Shown here piece by piece: positions 1-10,229 of a stretch of DNA of 64,000 bases. The notes under the pieces are model-generated. The model searched no databases and was not told the DNA's origin. It saw only the letters and a list, made by a program, of their open reading frames with translations. This DNA comes from Tilletia caries (lineage: Eukaryota > Basidiomycota > Exobasidiomycetes > Tilletiales > Tilletiaceae). Numbering within the stretch: position 1 is the stretch's first letter; each line of letters opens with the position of its first letter. The DNA is taken from contig JALUTQ010000004.1 of NCBI GenBank assembly GCA_032718865.1, positions 62,001-126,000 on the forward strand, given 5' to 3'. Both the position numbers and the translations under genes were made by a program.

Positions 1-1525
1 GCAGGAGCGTGCTGCTGAGGCGTTTGCGAAGGTGCGGCAGTACTCCGAGCTGAGACGTGCGCCTGCGCCGTCACCCCCCTCCAAGCGCGGGCCTAGTTTG
101 TTCCCGGAGCAGCAGCGATCGGTTAGTACGCAGACGCAGAATCAGGCGCGGAACGGCGCAATGCTGGCGGACGAACCGGTGCACTGGAGGAACGCGAGAG
201 CACCGGCCACTTCGTCGTCCCACGATCTGGAGCACAACGAGCGGGATTGTGGCGTTTGCCAGGCGCCTGTGAAAGCGGCGCAGCGGCGGGAGGCGCGTCG
301 AGATCGTGTTCGGAGGGAAGATCGGGAGCGCCGGCGCGGGTCGGGGCAGGAGAGCAATACGGAGACGGAGGAGGAAGAGGTTTTGATTGATCTGCTGGTT
401 GAAGAGGCGGAGCGGCATCGGAAGTTGATCGCCCGGAATGGCCGGAACAACAACAACAACCGGGCTGGCCAGGAGGAAGAAGAAGCTGCCGCCGACCCCG
501 TCAGCTCGTGGCGCGAGCTCATCGTGCTCTCTCCTGCACAGCGGGAGAGTCTGATCAGGATGGCGAAGCAGCATATGGACGAGTTCATCCATCAGCGGAT
601 GTTGTATGCGGAGCTTGCGGACGAGCTGAAGGGTGTGCATCCGGGCATGAACGCGATGCGGAGGAGGATTCTGGGGGAGCATGTCATGGAGGCGGTGGAG
701 CTGTTGGAGATGAAGGCGGAGAGGATCAATGTGCTGCAGAAGTTGTTGGGGCAGGGGTCTGCTCGGGATGATGAGTACGAGGAACGGCAGCGAGAGGAGG
801 AGGAGGCGGAGGTGGAGGAGCGCAGACGGCGAGCGGTACGGGCGTCAAAATATGAGGCTCGTCCACAGCGCGTGGTCCGACCGAAGGTCTCTTCTAGGCT
901 TCGACACGAGGTGGAGGCGGAACTCGCGTCTGACTACAGCGATGCTGAGGATCCGGAGGAAGAGCGCATCCATCTTTCTGCTGCGGCAGCCGCTGCGGCA
1001 GCAGCTGCTGCGACGAGGGCCACCAGTGGTCACCGTCTGCGTCAGCAGCGCAGCACGAGCCCTGTCCTGCCGGAGGATCGTCAGGCTGCTCGAGGACAGA
1101 CGCGCGCACAGCATTCCTCGATGTCTTCGAAAGGCTCCCCGCCCCGTCAGAATTCTGGGTCACGGCCTGTCTCGCGGGCCTCCCGTCCGCGCGGGCTGCA
1201 GACGGAGTACTCGCCCCCTACCACCCTTGCTGCTCGCGAGATTGCTGGTGATCTGCAAGACGATGATGAGCACGAGGATGGGGATGGGGATGAGACGGAG
1301 GTGGGCACGGATGATGGGTTCGGGTTGGACTTGGACCTCGGTGGCGGTGGCGGTGGCGGTCGGTCTAAGGCAGAGGGCAGGGCTGGGTCGAGGCAGCAGC
1401 AGCAGCGGTATGCGTTTGGGATGGGGGCTGGCGAGCAGCAGGGTCGGCCGCGGTCTGCTCGGACTGCTGGTTCGGGGTCGAGCGTGGGTCAGGCTTTTGG
1501 AGGCGGACGGCGGTCGCGGCCTTGA
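1..1525 (+). CDS. Cep57/Ppc89-like centrosome (spindle pole body) protein, 3' part
   Basis: The frame is open from base 2 to the TGA at 1523-1525, so the gene begins left of the window. The visible part (about 508 residues) starts with basic, charged sequence. A short segment with HDLEHNERDCGVC (near 225-260) is followed by an acidic linker and then a helical block, about 520-760, with QHMDEFIHQRMLYAELADEL and EAVELLEMKAERINVLQKLL. This order (HD..C..C, then a long amphipathic helix pair) matches the C-terminal microtubule-binding domain of Cep57 and fungal Ppc89. By family it would sit at the spindle pole body and bind microtubules. The last 250 residues are low-complexity (poly-Ala, Gly, Gln, acidic) and probably disordered. 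No intron is seen in this part. The family call rests on motif memory only. Confidence 0.7.
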   Translation, partial: QERAAEAFAKVRQYSELRRAPAPSPPSKRGPSLFPEQQRSVSTQTQNQARNGAMLADEPVHWRNARAPATSSSHDLEHNERDCGVCQAPVKAAQRREARRDRVRREDRERRRGSGQESNTETEEEEVLIDLLVEEAERHRKLIARNGRNNNNNRAGQEEEEAAADPVSSWRELIVLSPAQRESLIRMAKQHMDEFIHQRMLYAELADELKGVHPGMNAMRRRILGEHVMEAVELLEMKAERINVLQKLLGQGSARDDEYEERQREEEEAEVEERRRRAVRASKYEARPQRVVRPKVSSRLRHEVEAELASDYSDAEDPEEERIHLSAAAAAAAAAAATRATSGHRLRQQRSTSPVLPEDRQAARGQTRAQHSSMSSKGSPPRQNSGSRPVSRASRPRGLQTEYSPPTTLAAREIAGDLQDDDEHEDGDGDETEVGTDDGFGLDLDLGGGGGGGRSKAEGRAGSRQQQQRYAFGMGAGEQQGRPRSARTAGSGSSVGQAFGGGRRSRP

Positions 1526-1763
1526 GGCGGGGCGAGGCGGGGCGGGGCGAATCGTGGTGGGCGCGAGGAGGAGTGGCGTGCCCCTTTGGGACGGGCGACT
1601 CTGTGGCCGCTGTTTTTGGTCAGGGGCCCACTCTCTCCTCTCCGTTTACTCCTAGATTTCTCTTTACATACTCGTGGGCTACCTGTCTCCATCCCTCTGT
1701 TTCTCTCGTATCTTCTCGCAGAACTCTCTCTCTCTCTCTCTCTCTCTCGCAAATTCAAGCCTG

Positions 1764-1850
1764 GTGTCCTTTCCTCAACGCAACTATCTGGCAGGTCGAC
1801 CGATGACCATCATTAAATACCTTGCGTGAGAACGTTCGCGCAGAGGTATG
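1764..1850 (+). repeat. Diverged copy of the esterase 3' flank (copy L')
   Basis: This matches 6947-7028 over its length: both read CTTTCCTCAACGCAACTAT, then GCAGGT(C/T)GACCGATGACCAT, then GTGAGAACGTTCGCGCAGAG. The other copy lies just past the 3' end of the carboxylesterase gene. A second partial copy of the GAACGTTCGCGCA motif follows at about 1874-1890. Confidence 0.75.
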
Positions 1851-2137
1851 TATTACAGAGGCAACGCAACGAAGAACGTTCGCGCACACTCAGGAAGATT
1901 CAAGGAACCAGGAAGCAGGGAGGAGAAGGCGGATACGATGGTTCTGCGTGTCCCTTGTCTGCTGAGCGAAGAGAGGGAGGTGCAGAAAATTTTCGAGGAG
2001 ATGAAAACGGAGCCTGTAGACATCCTCCGCGATCGCCCTGCCTTCGCCCGACTGACGTCCGAACTCCGACTTCGGCGCAGCCGACGGAATTCCAGGCTTC
2101 CGCAACTCCAGGCACATGAGCGAAGGGAAGGAGAGTT

Positions 2138-2300
2138 GCTGTTGACCGTCGGTCCCAAATCCACTCATTCCCATTATGTATTGTCCAATGAAACGGCGGA
2201 ATCGAGCTTGGCCAGGCCCAGGTCCGTCGATAGACAAGGCGGGGCCAAAGACAAATGGAGTCGATTTGGGCGAGGTAGCAGTTATAGCAGAAAGGACAGA
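2138..2300 (+). repeat. Diverged copy of the esterase 5' flank (copy R')
   Basis: This matches 9684-9845. Shared blocks are TGCTGTTGACCGTCG(G/A)TCCCAAATCC, CATTCCCATT, TGTCCAATGA(A/G)ACGGCGGAAT and GAGCTTGGCCAGG, in the same order and spacing apart from small indels. The other copy lies just upstream of the carboxylesterase start codon. Confidence 0.75.
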
Positions 2301-2711
2301 AAGGAAAACGGTGAGTTATTAGTTATTGCTGGTGAGTGATTGGCCAGCATACAGACTGAGCTGCTGGCCTACTGAGTATTGGGGCGAGGGCCCACAGCTG
2401 CTGATGAAGTTCCCTTTGTCATCGAGCTAAGATGTACTGTGGATTTTCTCACGCCACAGACGCGCCGCTGTTCGGGTTGTTCCTATAGGCGCATTCCGTC
2501 TCATTTCATCTCGTCTCTCTCTCTCATCTCATGTCTGCGTGTGCAACAACAGCCGCCTCTCTTGCGCACAAAGTCCAGACCACTGTAGACAGCGCCCAGC
2601 GCGTCTCATTCACCATCAAAGCAAAAGGATACAAAATGGCAGGTCTGCAAGAGCGAGACTGCGAGAAAGCTGATTCCCTACGCAGAACTGACGAGGTCGA
2701 CGAAGAACGGC

Positions 2712-5335
2712 ATGGGCGCAAGCTTCTTTCTCACAGTCACCCGCGCACTCGCACTCGCCGTCGTCTGTCTCCTCGTTTCCTTGTCCCAAGTTCAAGGTTT
2801 TAGGCTTCACAGTCGAGGTACTCATCAGCAAAAGCGAGGACCACTCGCTGACTTCGCAGCTACCTTCCCACACCCGAGTAGTGCGACCTACCCACCCGTA
2901 CCCCGCACCGCCCGCGCCCCTCTCGCTCCATGGAAACCATGTCCAGGACATGAGCACGAAGGATTCCAATGCTCCTACGTCCGTGTGCCCAAGGACTATT
3001 TCGACAAGAGCAAGGGTCACGCATATATCGCTGTCAACAAGTACCCAGCCACCGCGCGAGGAAAGGACTTCCGCGGGGCCATATTCCTCAATCCAGGCGG
3101 ACCAGGAGGTTCCGGTATTGACACTTCCTATGAACTTGCTGACATCTTTAGCAAAGTTGTCAAGGGCCGCTATCGTGAGTACTCGGTCCAGATTCGACGA
3201 CAGCCTTTGCTGCAGGAAGGGCTTGACCCTCGTGCTTCTTTGCATACATAGACATCATCGGATTCGACCCCCGCGGTATCGGTGCAACACGCCCACTCGT
3301 CGACTGCTTCGGATCTACGCGCGCTTTCCAACTCTTCAAAGCCGGCACCGCTCTCGAACGTGCATTCGACGTCGCGCCCGATACTTTCTCAAGCGAGGGT
3401 CGTCAAATTCTCCTCCGCCAGTGGACAGAGACCCAGGCACTCAGACACAAGGAGATGGAGATGTGCAACAAGACCATGGGCGAAGAACTGCGCTACATGG
3501 GAACCGGGACCGTGGTCAGGGTGAGTGTCAAGGGCTTTTCTTGGCACCTTGCTATTGGCGCATGCTCAAAGTTCAAAGTGTGTGACCGCGTCTGTGACCC
3601 CACAACCAACAGGACATCTCCTACATGAACTTTGAAGGAGGACTCGGAGAAGGACATCCCATGTGAGTTTTCGCTGATTGTTTTTCGTATTGCAAGTTCA
3701 AAGTTATCCTCAAAACATGCTCCCTCTCTCCCGAGAATCGCAGTAACTTCATCGGCTACGTGAGTTCCAATTTGTCCATTGACCGCACTGTGTATGAGAA
3801 ATATTGACACTCATCCTCGCCATGACCGTCCACAGAGCTACGGTACTGTTCTCGGCGCTTACCTTGTCAACATGCTCCCCGCATCCTCTATCGGCCACAT
3901 TGTCATCGACGGTGTAGCAAGTGCACCCGGGTGGAGTGAGTCCAAGCTCTGATGCAAGTCCCTTTTCAACTTCTCCTCTGACCCTTAACCCCTTTATCAA
4001 CTGCCAGCCTCCGTGCCGCCTGACCGCTGGCTTTCCTCTGGCTGGTTGACCGACACCGAGAAGGCGTACGACTGGCTGATAAAGGCGTGCTCCGAGGTTA
4101 GTTTGTTTCGATGCCCCGGTCCTTGCGGTTGATCATTCACACTCCCCGAAAACTTAACATCGTTCATGTCGCAGGCTGGGCCATCTAAATGCGCCATCGC
4201 TCGGGAGCAAGGCGAAGATCCTCAGAAGATCACCGATCGACTGATGGCTTTCTTTGATGAGCTCTACCATCAGCCTCTTCCCGTTCCTTACGGCCCGCGT
4301 CCTGGTGTGCTCACCTCCGGCGTCGCTCGTGGTGAGTACTGCCCCCATGAACTCTTCATCGCTTGCCGAGAAGGAAATAGAACGTGCTGTAGCTCAATTC
4401 ACAAAACATCTGACTGCACCCATAATCCAGCTATGCTTTATCGTTCCACGGAAGCGCCTTCCTCCTTATGGCCAACAACCGCCTTCTACTTTGCCGATGC
4501 CATGGCCGGTAACGGCACCCAACTGTACTACCTCGCCACTAAACCTTTCTCAACGGACCCCAAGGAGAAAATTCAGGAGGAACTCTCGCGCGCTGCTGTC
4601 AGCTGCGGAGATGCTCCACCCTATGAAGATCCGAAGCAGGGTAACTGGCCCAAGCCTTCGCCCGAGCTACTGGTGGACTTGACTTTGGACAATTTCAAGA
4701 AGCACAGTCCTCACTTTGCGGCAAGGTGTGTCTTTCTTCCCCTTTTTTCTCCGTTTCGATGAGCGGAAGTTTGAAAGATTTGCTGATATCGATGGTCCTC
4801 TGCAGTGTGTTTACGATCGAACCTGATGGCGGCTGTGAATGGCACCCTGCCTCTGGCCGGACCCCTGATCGCTTCACTGGCCCATGGAACAGCACCCTCA
4901 ACTTGCCCATGTTGGTCATCTCCAACACGGCCGATCCGATCACGCCTCGTTCTTCTGGCGAGGAAATAGATAGGGTGAGTCTACGCTCTGCTATTCTGAC
5001 CCTCGCTAGAGATATGGGCTATGGCCTTTAGCTTACATCCCTCTTTTGAATCCAACCAGCTTATGGGCAAGTCGTCTCGTCTGTTGATCGTCAATCAGCC
5101 GGGCCACTGCTCTGTGGCCGGTACCTCTACATGCTCCTGGCTAGCCCTGCGGGACTACTTCCTCCTGGACCAGCTGCCCACAGAGGGCAAGATGTGCGAG
5201 CTGGACGAGGGGATGTTTGGTCCGTCTGCGAAGCTTAGTGTCGAAAAGGAGGAGGCGGAAGATGAGCTGCTTACGCTTGCTCGAGCTGCAAGTCAACAGT
5301 GGACGAAGACTCGGCTAGCCTCTTTCTCGAGCTGA
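2712..5335 (+). CDS. Secreted TAP-like alpha/beta hydrolase (putative tripeptidyl aminopeptidase family)
   Basis: Ten exons give 627 residues: 2712-3174, 3252-3520, 3613-3662, 3744-3759, 3836-3935, 4008-4096, 4175-4331, 4431-4725, 4806-4974, 5060-5335; all junctions keep frame with GT-AG ends. Residues 1-30 form a signal peptide (hydrophobic core LALAVVCLLVSLSQVQG). The alpha/beta-hydrolase core shows the oxyanion strip LNPGGPGGSG, then IIGFDPRGIG, then the nucleophile elbow GYSYGT (Ser is the predicted nucleophile, created across the 3759/3836 splice). Near the C-terminus ISNTADPITP supplies the acid and NQPGHCS the histidine, as in the TAP-like C-terminal domain of Streptomyces-type tripeptidyl aminopeptidases. 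It is probably an extracellular peptidase or esterase; the substrate is unknown. The start codon is chosen because it opens directly into the signal peptide. Confidence 0.88.
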
Positions 5336-5556
5336 ACCACGTCATACGGTACTGTCGACAGATTGCTGTAAACTTGTAACTGCATCTCCAGGTGTAGAAG
5401 TGTCTTCCTTCCTTCCTTCCATGTGCTCAACTGTCCCAGTGACACAAACATTATGTCAAAAAATCGCACGTTCACTCTTTCCACACTCCCTTGTCATGGG
5501 TCTTATTTGCTTCAGTCAGAGGCAACGACCTCCCCATGAGGGCACAGCAAACCGCA
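5336..5556. other. Short convergent 3' intergenic region
   Basis: About 220 bp separate the hydrolase stop codon from the aprataxin-like stop codon, so two transcripts end here facing each other. I see no clear terminator signal. Confidence 0.5.
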
Positions 5557-6878
5557 TCAGGTGTCATTGCTTGTTGAACTCAGAGACGTCCGTCTCTTCT
5601 TCGTCTCTCTTCCGACTGAGTTTGAGGACCCTGCTTCCGTCGCGCCTGTATCTCCTCCCTCATCAGCAAGGCCTGCACCCTCCCGCTTCTTCTTGTTTGT
5701 CGTCTGTGCAGTGAGCTCGGCCCGCCAGTATTCCTCCAGATGTATCTTGAGCTGGGGGATGTTGCGATAGCGCTGGCCGTCCCGACCGAGGAGGGGAGCT
5801 TTGAGGAGCTCAGCGTAGTGAGAGGTTGGCTCAGGTAGCTGAACGATACGCGGGAAATCCCAAGGTCGGGAATTGTTCAGTTTCCAAGGGAAAGCGTAAT
5901 GCAATCCCAACCCACTGAGAAACGAGGGTGGCAACTCACAGCCTTCTTGCCTTGCTCGACGAGTGCTTCGATCTCAGAGAGGGGAAGCGCAAAGCCGTGA
6001 CCTGGCCGGAACGAGTTGTAATGCTTTGCGTTCTTGAGCGTGGGCGAGACCAGGTCGTGAGAATATACGTGCAAGTGAACGGTCTGCATGGATGGGATCG
6101 CATGGAACGCTCGCTCGACGGTCCATGTCGTTTTGCACTTCTGCTGAACACTGCCGGGCAAGGGAAGCTCGAGCATCTGCTCGTGGACCCATTGGACCGC
6201 CCGTTCGCTCGCTGCTCGAAGTGCCGCCAGGATCTGGGATGCGTACGGGCTTGCTAGGAGCGTGGATAGGTCTTGGACGTGCGAAGCTGGGACGGTGTTT
6301 CCGCTTGACGTTCCCGATAGCAACTTGCCCCTCGCGAGGGAGAGCTGGGGCGGCGGCTCCTTGCGTTTTCCCCTGTCCTGGTCCTCGTCCTTGCCCTTCT
6401 GGATCGGAAATGGAATTCGAGCTGTTCGAGATCAAGGAAAGAAGAGGGTGGCGCTCGAAGTGCTTGTTCGTCAATCCTGGTTCCCTCGCGGGAAAGACTC
6501 TGATGGGGAAGGAAGTACTCACGGAGGACGAGCAAGTGAAAGGTCGACTTTGGCCACTTGTCCTGGATCGTGATCTAAAGAAGAGGGGGACATAACGAGG
6601 GTTAAGTAATGTACGTCCCAGTAAAAAAGGAGAGAGTAAGCGTGACTGACTGTATGCTCGTCATGCATGACTAGGCGTGTACCCTCGGGGACATTGGCCG
6701 GCTGCGCAAGAAAGGGAGGACAATAAGGAGGATATGAGCTTGTCCAGCGTCTCTTCGCAACGCTCCTTCCTTGGAGCTCGCGACGGGGTCCCTTGTCATT
6801 GCGATGTCTGTCAGTGCGCGCGACCATGCGCTTCCTGCTGTTCTGCCACCCATGTTGATCACTGATCGCTGATCGCAT
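5557..6878 (-). CDS. Aprataxin-like HIT-domain protein (DNA-adenylate hydrolase)
   Basis: Four exons read on the minus strand: 6878-6651, 6574-6523, 6421-5940, 5838-5557, about 347 residues. The HIT fold is split by introns: DEHT then ITIQDKWPKSTFHLLVLP, then after a KGKDEDQ-type insert the C-terminal half with the HIT motif VHLHVYSHD and SPTLKNAKHYNSF, which is aprataxin-specific. By family it removes AMP from abortive DNA-ligation 5' ends in the nucleus. The last exon corresponds to the aprataxin zinc-finger region (NIPQLKIHLEEYW), but the usual Cys pair is absent (LLGRDGQRY in its place), so zinc binding is doubtful. It ends in a basic, Ser/Thr-rich tail. The first exon start at 6878 is uncertain; an upstream non-coding or short coding exon is possible. 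Confidence 0.82.
6590..6810 (-). repeat. Aprataxin exon 1/intron 1 segment with a second decayed copy
   Basis: This piece of the aprataxin-like gene (intron 1 and exon 1) has a diverged relative at 9927-10110 in the same orientation. Shared landmarks are the ACGAGGGT and ACGTCCCAG motifs, GGAGAGAGT, GACTGAC (the splice donor in reverse), GGAACATCGGCTGGCTGCG versus GGACATTGGCCGGCTGCG, and GGTCCCTTGTCATT versus GATCCCTTGTCATT. Here the segment is coding; the other copy is not. Confidence 0.7.
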
Positions 6879-6946
6879 ACGAATCGTCCGGGTGCTGGAC
6901 CTGTGAGAGCAGAGATGATGGTCATGGTCAGCTACGTTCCCCTTCC

Positions 6947-7028
6947 TGTCCTTTCCTCAACGCAACTATTTTCGCAGGTTGACCGATGACCATTTAGATT
7001 CTATGTGAGAACGTTCGCGCAGAGGTAT
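6947..7028 (+). repeat. Esterase 3' flank (copy L)
   Basis: Partner of 1764-1850 (see there). It lies between the 5' end of the aprataxin-like gene and the 3' end of the carboxylesterase gene. A (GA)n run follows at about 7050-7065. Confidence 0.75.
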
Positions 7029-7076
7029 ACACGTATGTAGCAAGGTAGGTAGAGAGAGAGAGAGAGCTTGCGCTCT

Positions 7077-9530
7077 TCAATCATCTCGCTCGCTCCTAAT
7101 GTAGTTGATCCCAAAGCCCAGCGCCGAGCATCTCCGTCCCACGCCCCCCTCACCCAGCGTCCGCACATCCTCAACTCCATCCGCACCCAACAAAGCCACC
7201 TCGCCCTCACTCTGGCCCAAGCTCTTCCAGCGAGCCATCCTCTTCCGACTGTCTCCATACCCACGCAGACTCGCGTACCCTGGTTCCATCACAGTTTTGC
7301 GCCCACCCGAGCGCACGAACGCGGCCCAGGCGTCCGAGATCGAGCGGATCCAGTCTAGGTCGTTCCCATCCCGCGGACTGAGGTCATACATGAACCCGGC
7401 CGAGCCGAAGACGGCCATCATCTCGCCAGAGTGGCAGAGGAAGTACTGCCCACTGTGGAGCTCGTCGTCGTTGTTGGGCGCACAGGCCGCGTTGGGGTCG
7501 AAGTTTGGGATCTGCCAGGCTCGGCTGGAGAATTCGTATGCGTGCACGACGGGGAATACGTTGTTGTCGTTGATCAGCTTGAGGCAGCTGTCGAGCCCGC
7601 ATCGGTTGACCGATGTGATATCTGTTTCCACAGTTCTGTGTACGTAGTGCATATGGAGTGAGCTTTTCTCGTTTCAGAACGAGCGTATTTCTCCTCCCAG
7701 AATGAGACTCACACTGTCAGATTCTGAACAGCATCTCGACCTGATTGCGACAGAGGGAATGCGTAATTCGTGTTGCTGACCACGGCCGCCTTCTGTGGGT
7801 CTTGGACGCCCGCTTTCGAGAGCGCATCCTCCAGTGAAGTCCCCACCGCAGGAACCGCCCCAAGGCTCCCAAGTTCGTCCCGCATCGTTCCGAGCAGCAA
7901 GGGGACGCGGTTGACGTGGCCCGCGGCCGATAACGGGGATGACAGATCGATTGTCGCGCCTTTGATCAAGGAGCCGTCGCGGACCGGCTTGGCGAACACA
8001 CTCGAGGTGAGGAACTTCGCTGTGGGGAGTTGTCTCAGACAATCGAGGACGGGGTCCGATGACGATCTGTGGGAGGATCGGGTCTTGGCCTGACGCCTGA
8101 ATTGAGATGGGGAGCAACCCAGACTGTCCAGGACAGCCAATCCATTCGCGCCACCTGCTGAACTCGGCTTCTCTGCCTCGGCGCGACTCAGCCGTCGATT
8201 GGCCTGATCCCACGGCCGTCCGCTCATCACGGCGGCACTTTCAAACAAACCCTCAGCTTCCGCGCTCTGCAACAGCAGCTGCACGATCCACCCCCCCGAA
8301 GACTGACCCGCGATGCTGATCCGATCCGGATCGCCTCCAAACGTGGCAGCATGGGCGCGGACCCACTTGAGAGCCGAGATGATGTCGCCCAGTCCGAAGT
8401 TGCCGACCAGGCCGGGCGAGGTGTTGTCCGAGACGGCCAGCCAGCCCAAGGTGCCGAGACGATAGTTGGGCGTGATGACGACGATGTCATTGCGGGCGGA
8501 GAGACCGGTTCCGTCGAATGTGCCATCGATGCCGGCACCGGAGGTAAGCCCGCCACCGTGGATCCAGAAGAGGATGGGCCGGAGCGGCGGCTTTGTACCT
8601 GTCCCTTCAACATTGGGCAACCAGCCGGTGGCGATGTTGAGCAGTAGACAGCCGTCCTCGCTGTAATCGTACGTGGTCCCGCTCGTCTGGGGACATTGCT
8701 GATCTCGTGTGGTCCGTAGGGCGCTGAAAGAGTTGCCTAGTTCGGCGTGGACGGACTGGTCGCTGATCAGCGGGACGGAATGCTCGAATCGGGCGGGAGG
8801 TTCGGCGTAAGGGATGGCTCCGAATCGGAAGCCGAGCAAGTCGCGATATCTGAGAGGAAGCCCGACTGTCAGTGCATGCACCGACCTGGCTGGACGTGCC
8901 CTAAGGAGTTATTTCTTACCCTGTGTAGGTCGTCTTACTATCACCTGAGCCCTCTGATACGGAGACGCGCCAGGTGGGAGAGGTGTCCGTGCTGTTCACC
9001 GTATTCCACGGGGCCGAGTTGGTGCACAAAGCCGGTAGGTTCAATGTCCCCGAGCGGAATGAGGATTGCGGAGCCGACTTCAATTTGGCATCTGTGCCGT
9101 CTGAGTTGGAGGAGAGGACGAAGAGGTTGGAGCGAGAGGCCCAGAGCATTTGAGCTATACTGTCCGTTCGCCGATCATTACTGTCGCCACTACGGTTAGC
9201 GGGAAAGACACCCTCGTAGACCAGGTAGGCAAGGTGGCGGCGCAAGTTGTCGTCCTGGACGGCATCGGTCACATCGGCGAGTTTCTCGTTCAGATCAGCG
9301 CACGCATTGGAGGCTTGTGTGGGGGAGGTGTATGTGCCTGTGAGGAGAAGGTAGGACGCGGGTGGGGATTGGGAGCGGAACTGGGTCCAGTCGAGCGAGG
9401 TCGGGGGTAGAATCCGGAGTGGGTCCGCTGCTGATACCGCTGAAGGCGTAGATAGGAGGGTTGCGAGGCAGGTGAGCAAGGCTGCGCCCGCTGCTCCGAG
9501 CGTCCAGTCGCGTCCGAGGCTGACGATCAT
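7077..9530 (-). CDS. Secreted type-B carboxylesterase/lipase family protein
   Basis: Three exons on the minus strand (9530-8920, 8849-7713, 7635-7077) give exactly 769 codons, 768 residues, longer than the usual 520-600 because of an N-terminal extension of about 200 residues. Residues 1-37 form a signal peptide (AAGAALLTCLATLLSTPSAVSA). The core shows FGAIPYAEPP, EDGCLLLNIAT (the family's EDCLYLNV signature), the oxyanion motif FWIHGGGLTSG, and the nucleophile elbow IAGQSSGG. A C-terminal VVHAYEF and HSGEMMAVFGS stretch provides candidates for the catalytic His region. By family it hydrolyses carboxylic esters outside the cell; the substrate cannot be told. Flanking copies at 1764-2300 and 9927-10110 suggest that this locus was duplicated. 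Confidence 0.85.
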
Positions 9531-9683
9531 CCTTTTTGAACGGCGATGGTCTGAACTGCGATAACCTGTAGCACACCGGAAGGGAGGGAGCTGGGAGATG
9601 TCAAAGGATGGTGTAAGACGGTCAGCAGAAGGGAAGGGGGGATCAAAGATGGGCGAAGGGAAGCAGAGCCGCCGGGTTATATG

Positions 9684-9845
9684 CTGTTGACCGTCGATCC
9701 CAAATCCTCTCATTCCCATTGTCCAATGAGACGGCGGAATTGAGCTTGGCCAGGTCCGACTGTCCGAGCGAGAGGCAAGGCAAGGCCAAAGCAAATGGTG
9801 TCAATTTGGGCGGTAATTGGGCAAGAGCCGTTATGAGCAGAATGG
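9684..9845 (+). repeat. Esterase 5' flank (copy R)
   Basis: Partner of 2138-2300. It starts about 150 bp upstream of the carboxylesterase ATG and so includes the likely promoter region of that gene. Confidence 0.75.
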
Positions 9846-9926
9846 CAAGCGATGAGCGGTGAGTTTTCGTGCGGCTGAAGCACCGAGGGTCCACTCATTT
9901 GGATGACCGACCGGAGGTCTGGAGCT

Positions 9927-10110
9927 CTGGGATGGAAGGACACAACGAGGGTAAGCACGTCCCAGCCAAAGGAGAGAGTCAAGATTGACTGACCATGCGC
10001 TCGTCGTACACGTTACCCCCATTCAGGAACATCGGCTGGCTGCGAGAGAAAGAGAAGACGAAAAGAAGTATATGAGCGTGTTCTCGACTGGATCCCTTGT
10101 CATTTCACGA
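9927..10110 (-). pseudogene. Non-coding remnant of an aprataxin-like exon 1/intron 1 (copy A')
   Basis: Same-orientation relative of 6590-6810. It keeps the position of the splice donor (GTCAGT on the minus strand) and the CAGCC(A/G)GCC(A/G)ATGT block, but indels break the frame that encodes DEHT in the intact gene, and no downstream HIT exons follow. It sits between the esterase upstream region and the 3' end of the SerRS gene. Nothing else is visible in 9845-10229. Confidence 0.6.
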
Positions 10111-10229
10111 CATCAGCTGAAGCCTGCGTGCGAGATCTCCCAGTTAACGAAAACGGAACATGGGTTATATTGTGAACGCCTTATCCCTCCGGCCTGTACG
10201 TAGTCCCAACCTGCGCAATTGCCTGACGC

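Larger units (their letters stand above)
1526..2711. other. Intergenic stretch with decayed esterase flanks
   Basis: No supportable gene lies here. It holds a (CT)n run at about 1724-1748, a copy of the sequence that follows the carboxylesterase gene (1764-1850) and a copy of that gene's upstream region (2138-2300), with only about 290 bp between them. The last 370 bp should contain the promoter and leader of the hydrolase that starts at 2712. Confidence 0.6.

Noticed and set aside
1848..2339. 163-codon plus-strand ORF upstream of the TAP-like hydrolase
   Set aside because: Covers the decayed esterase flanks and has no protein-like features.
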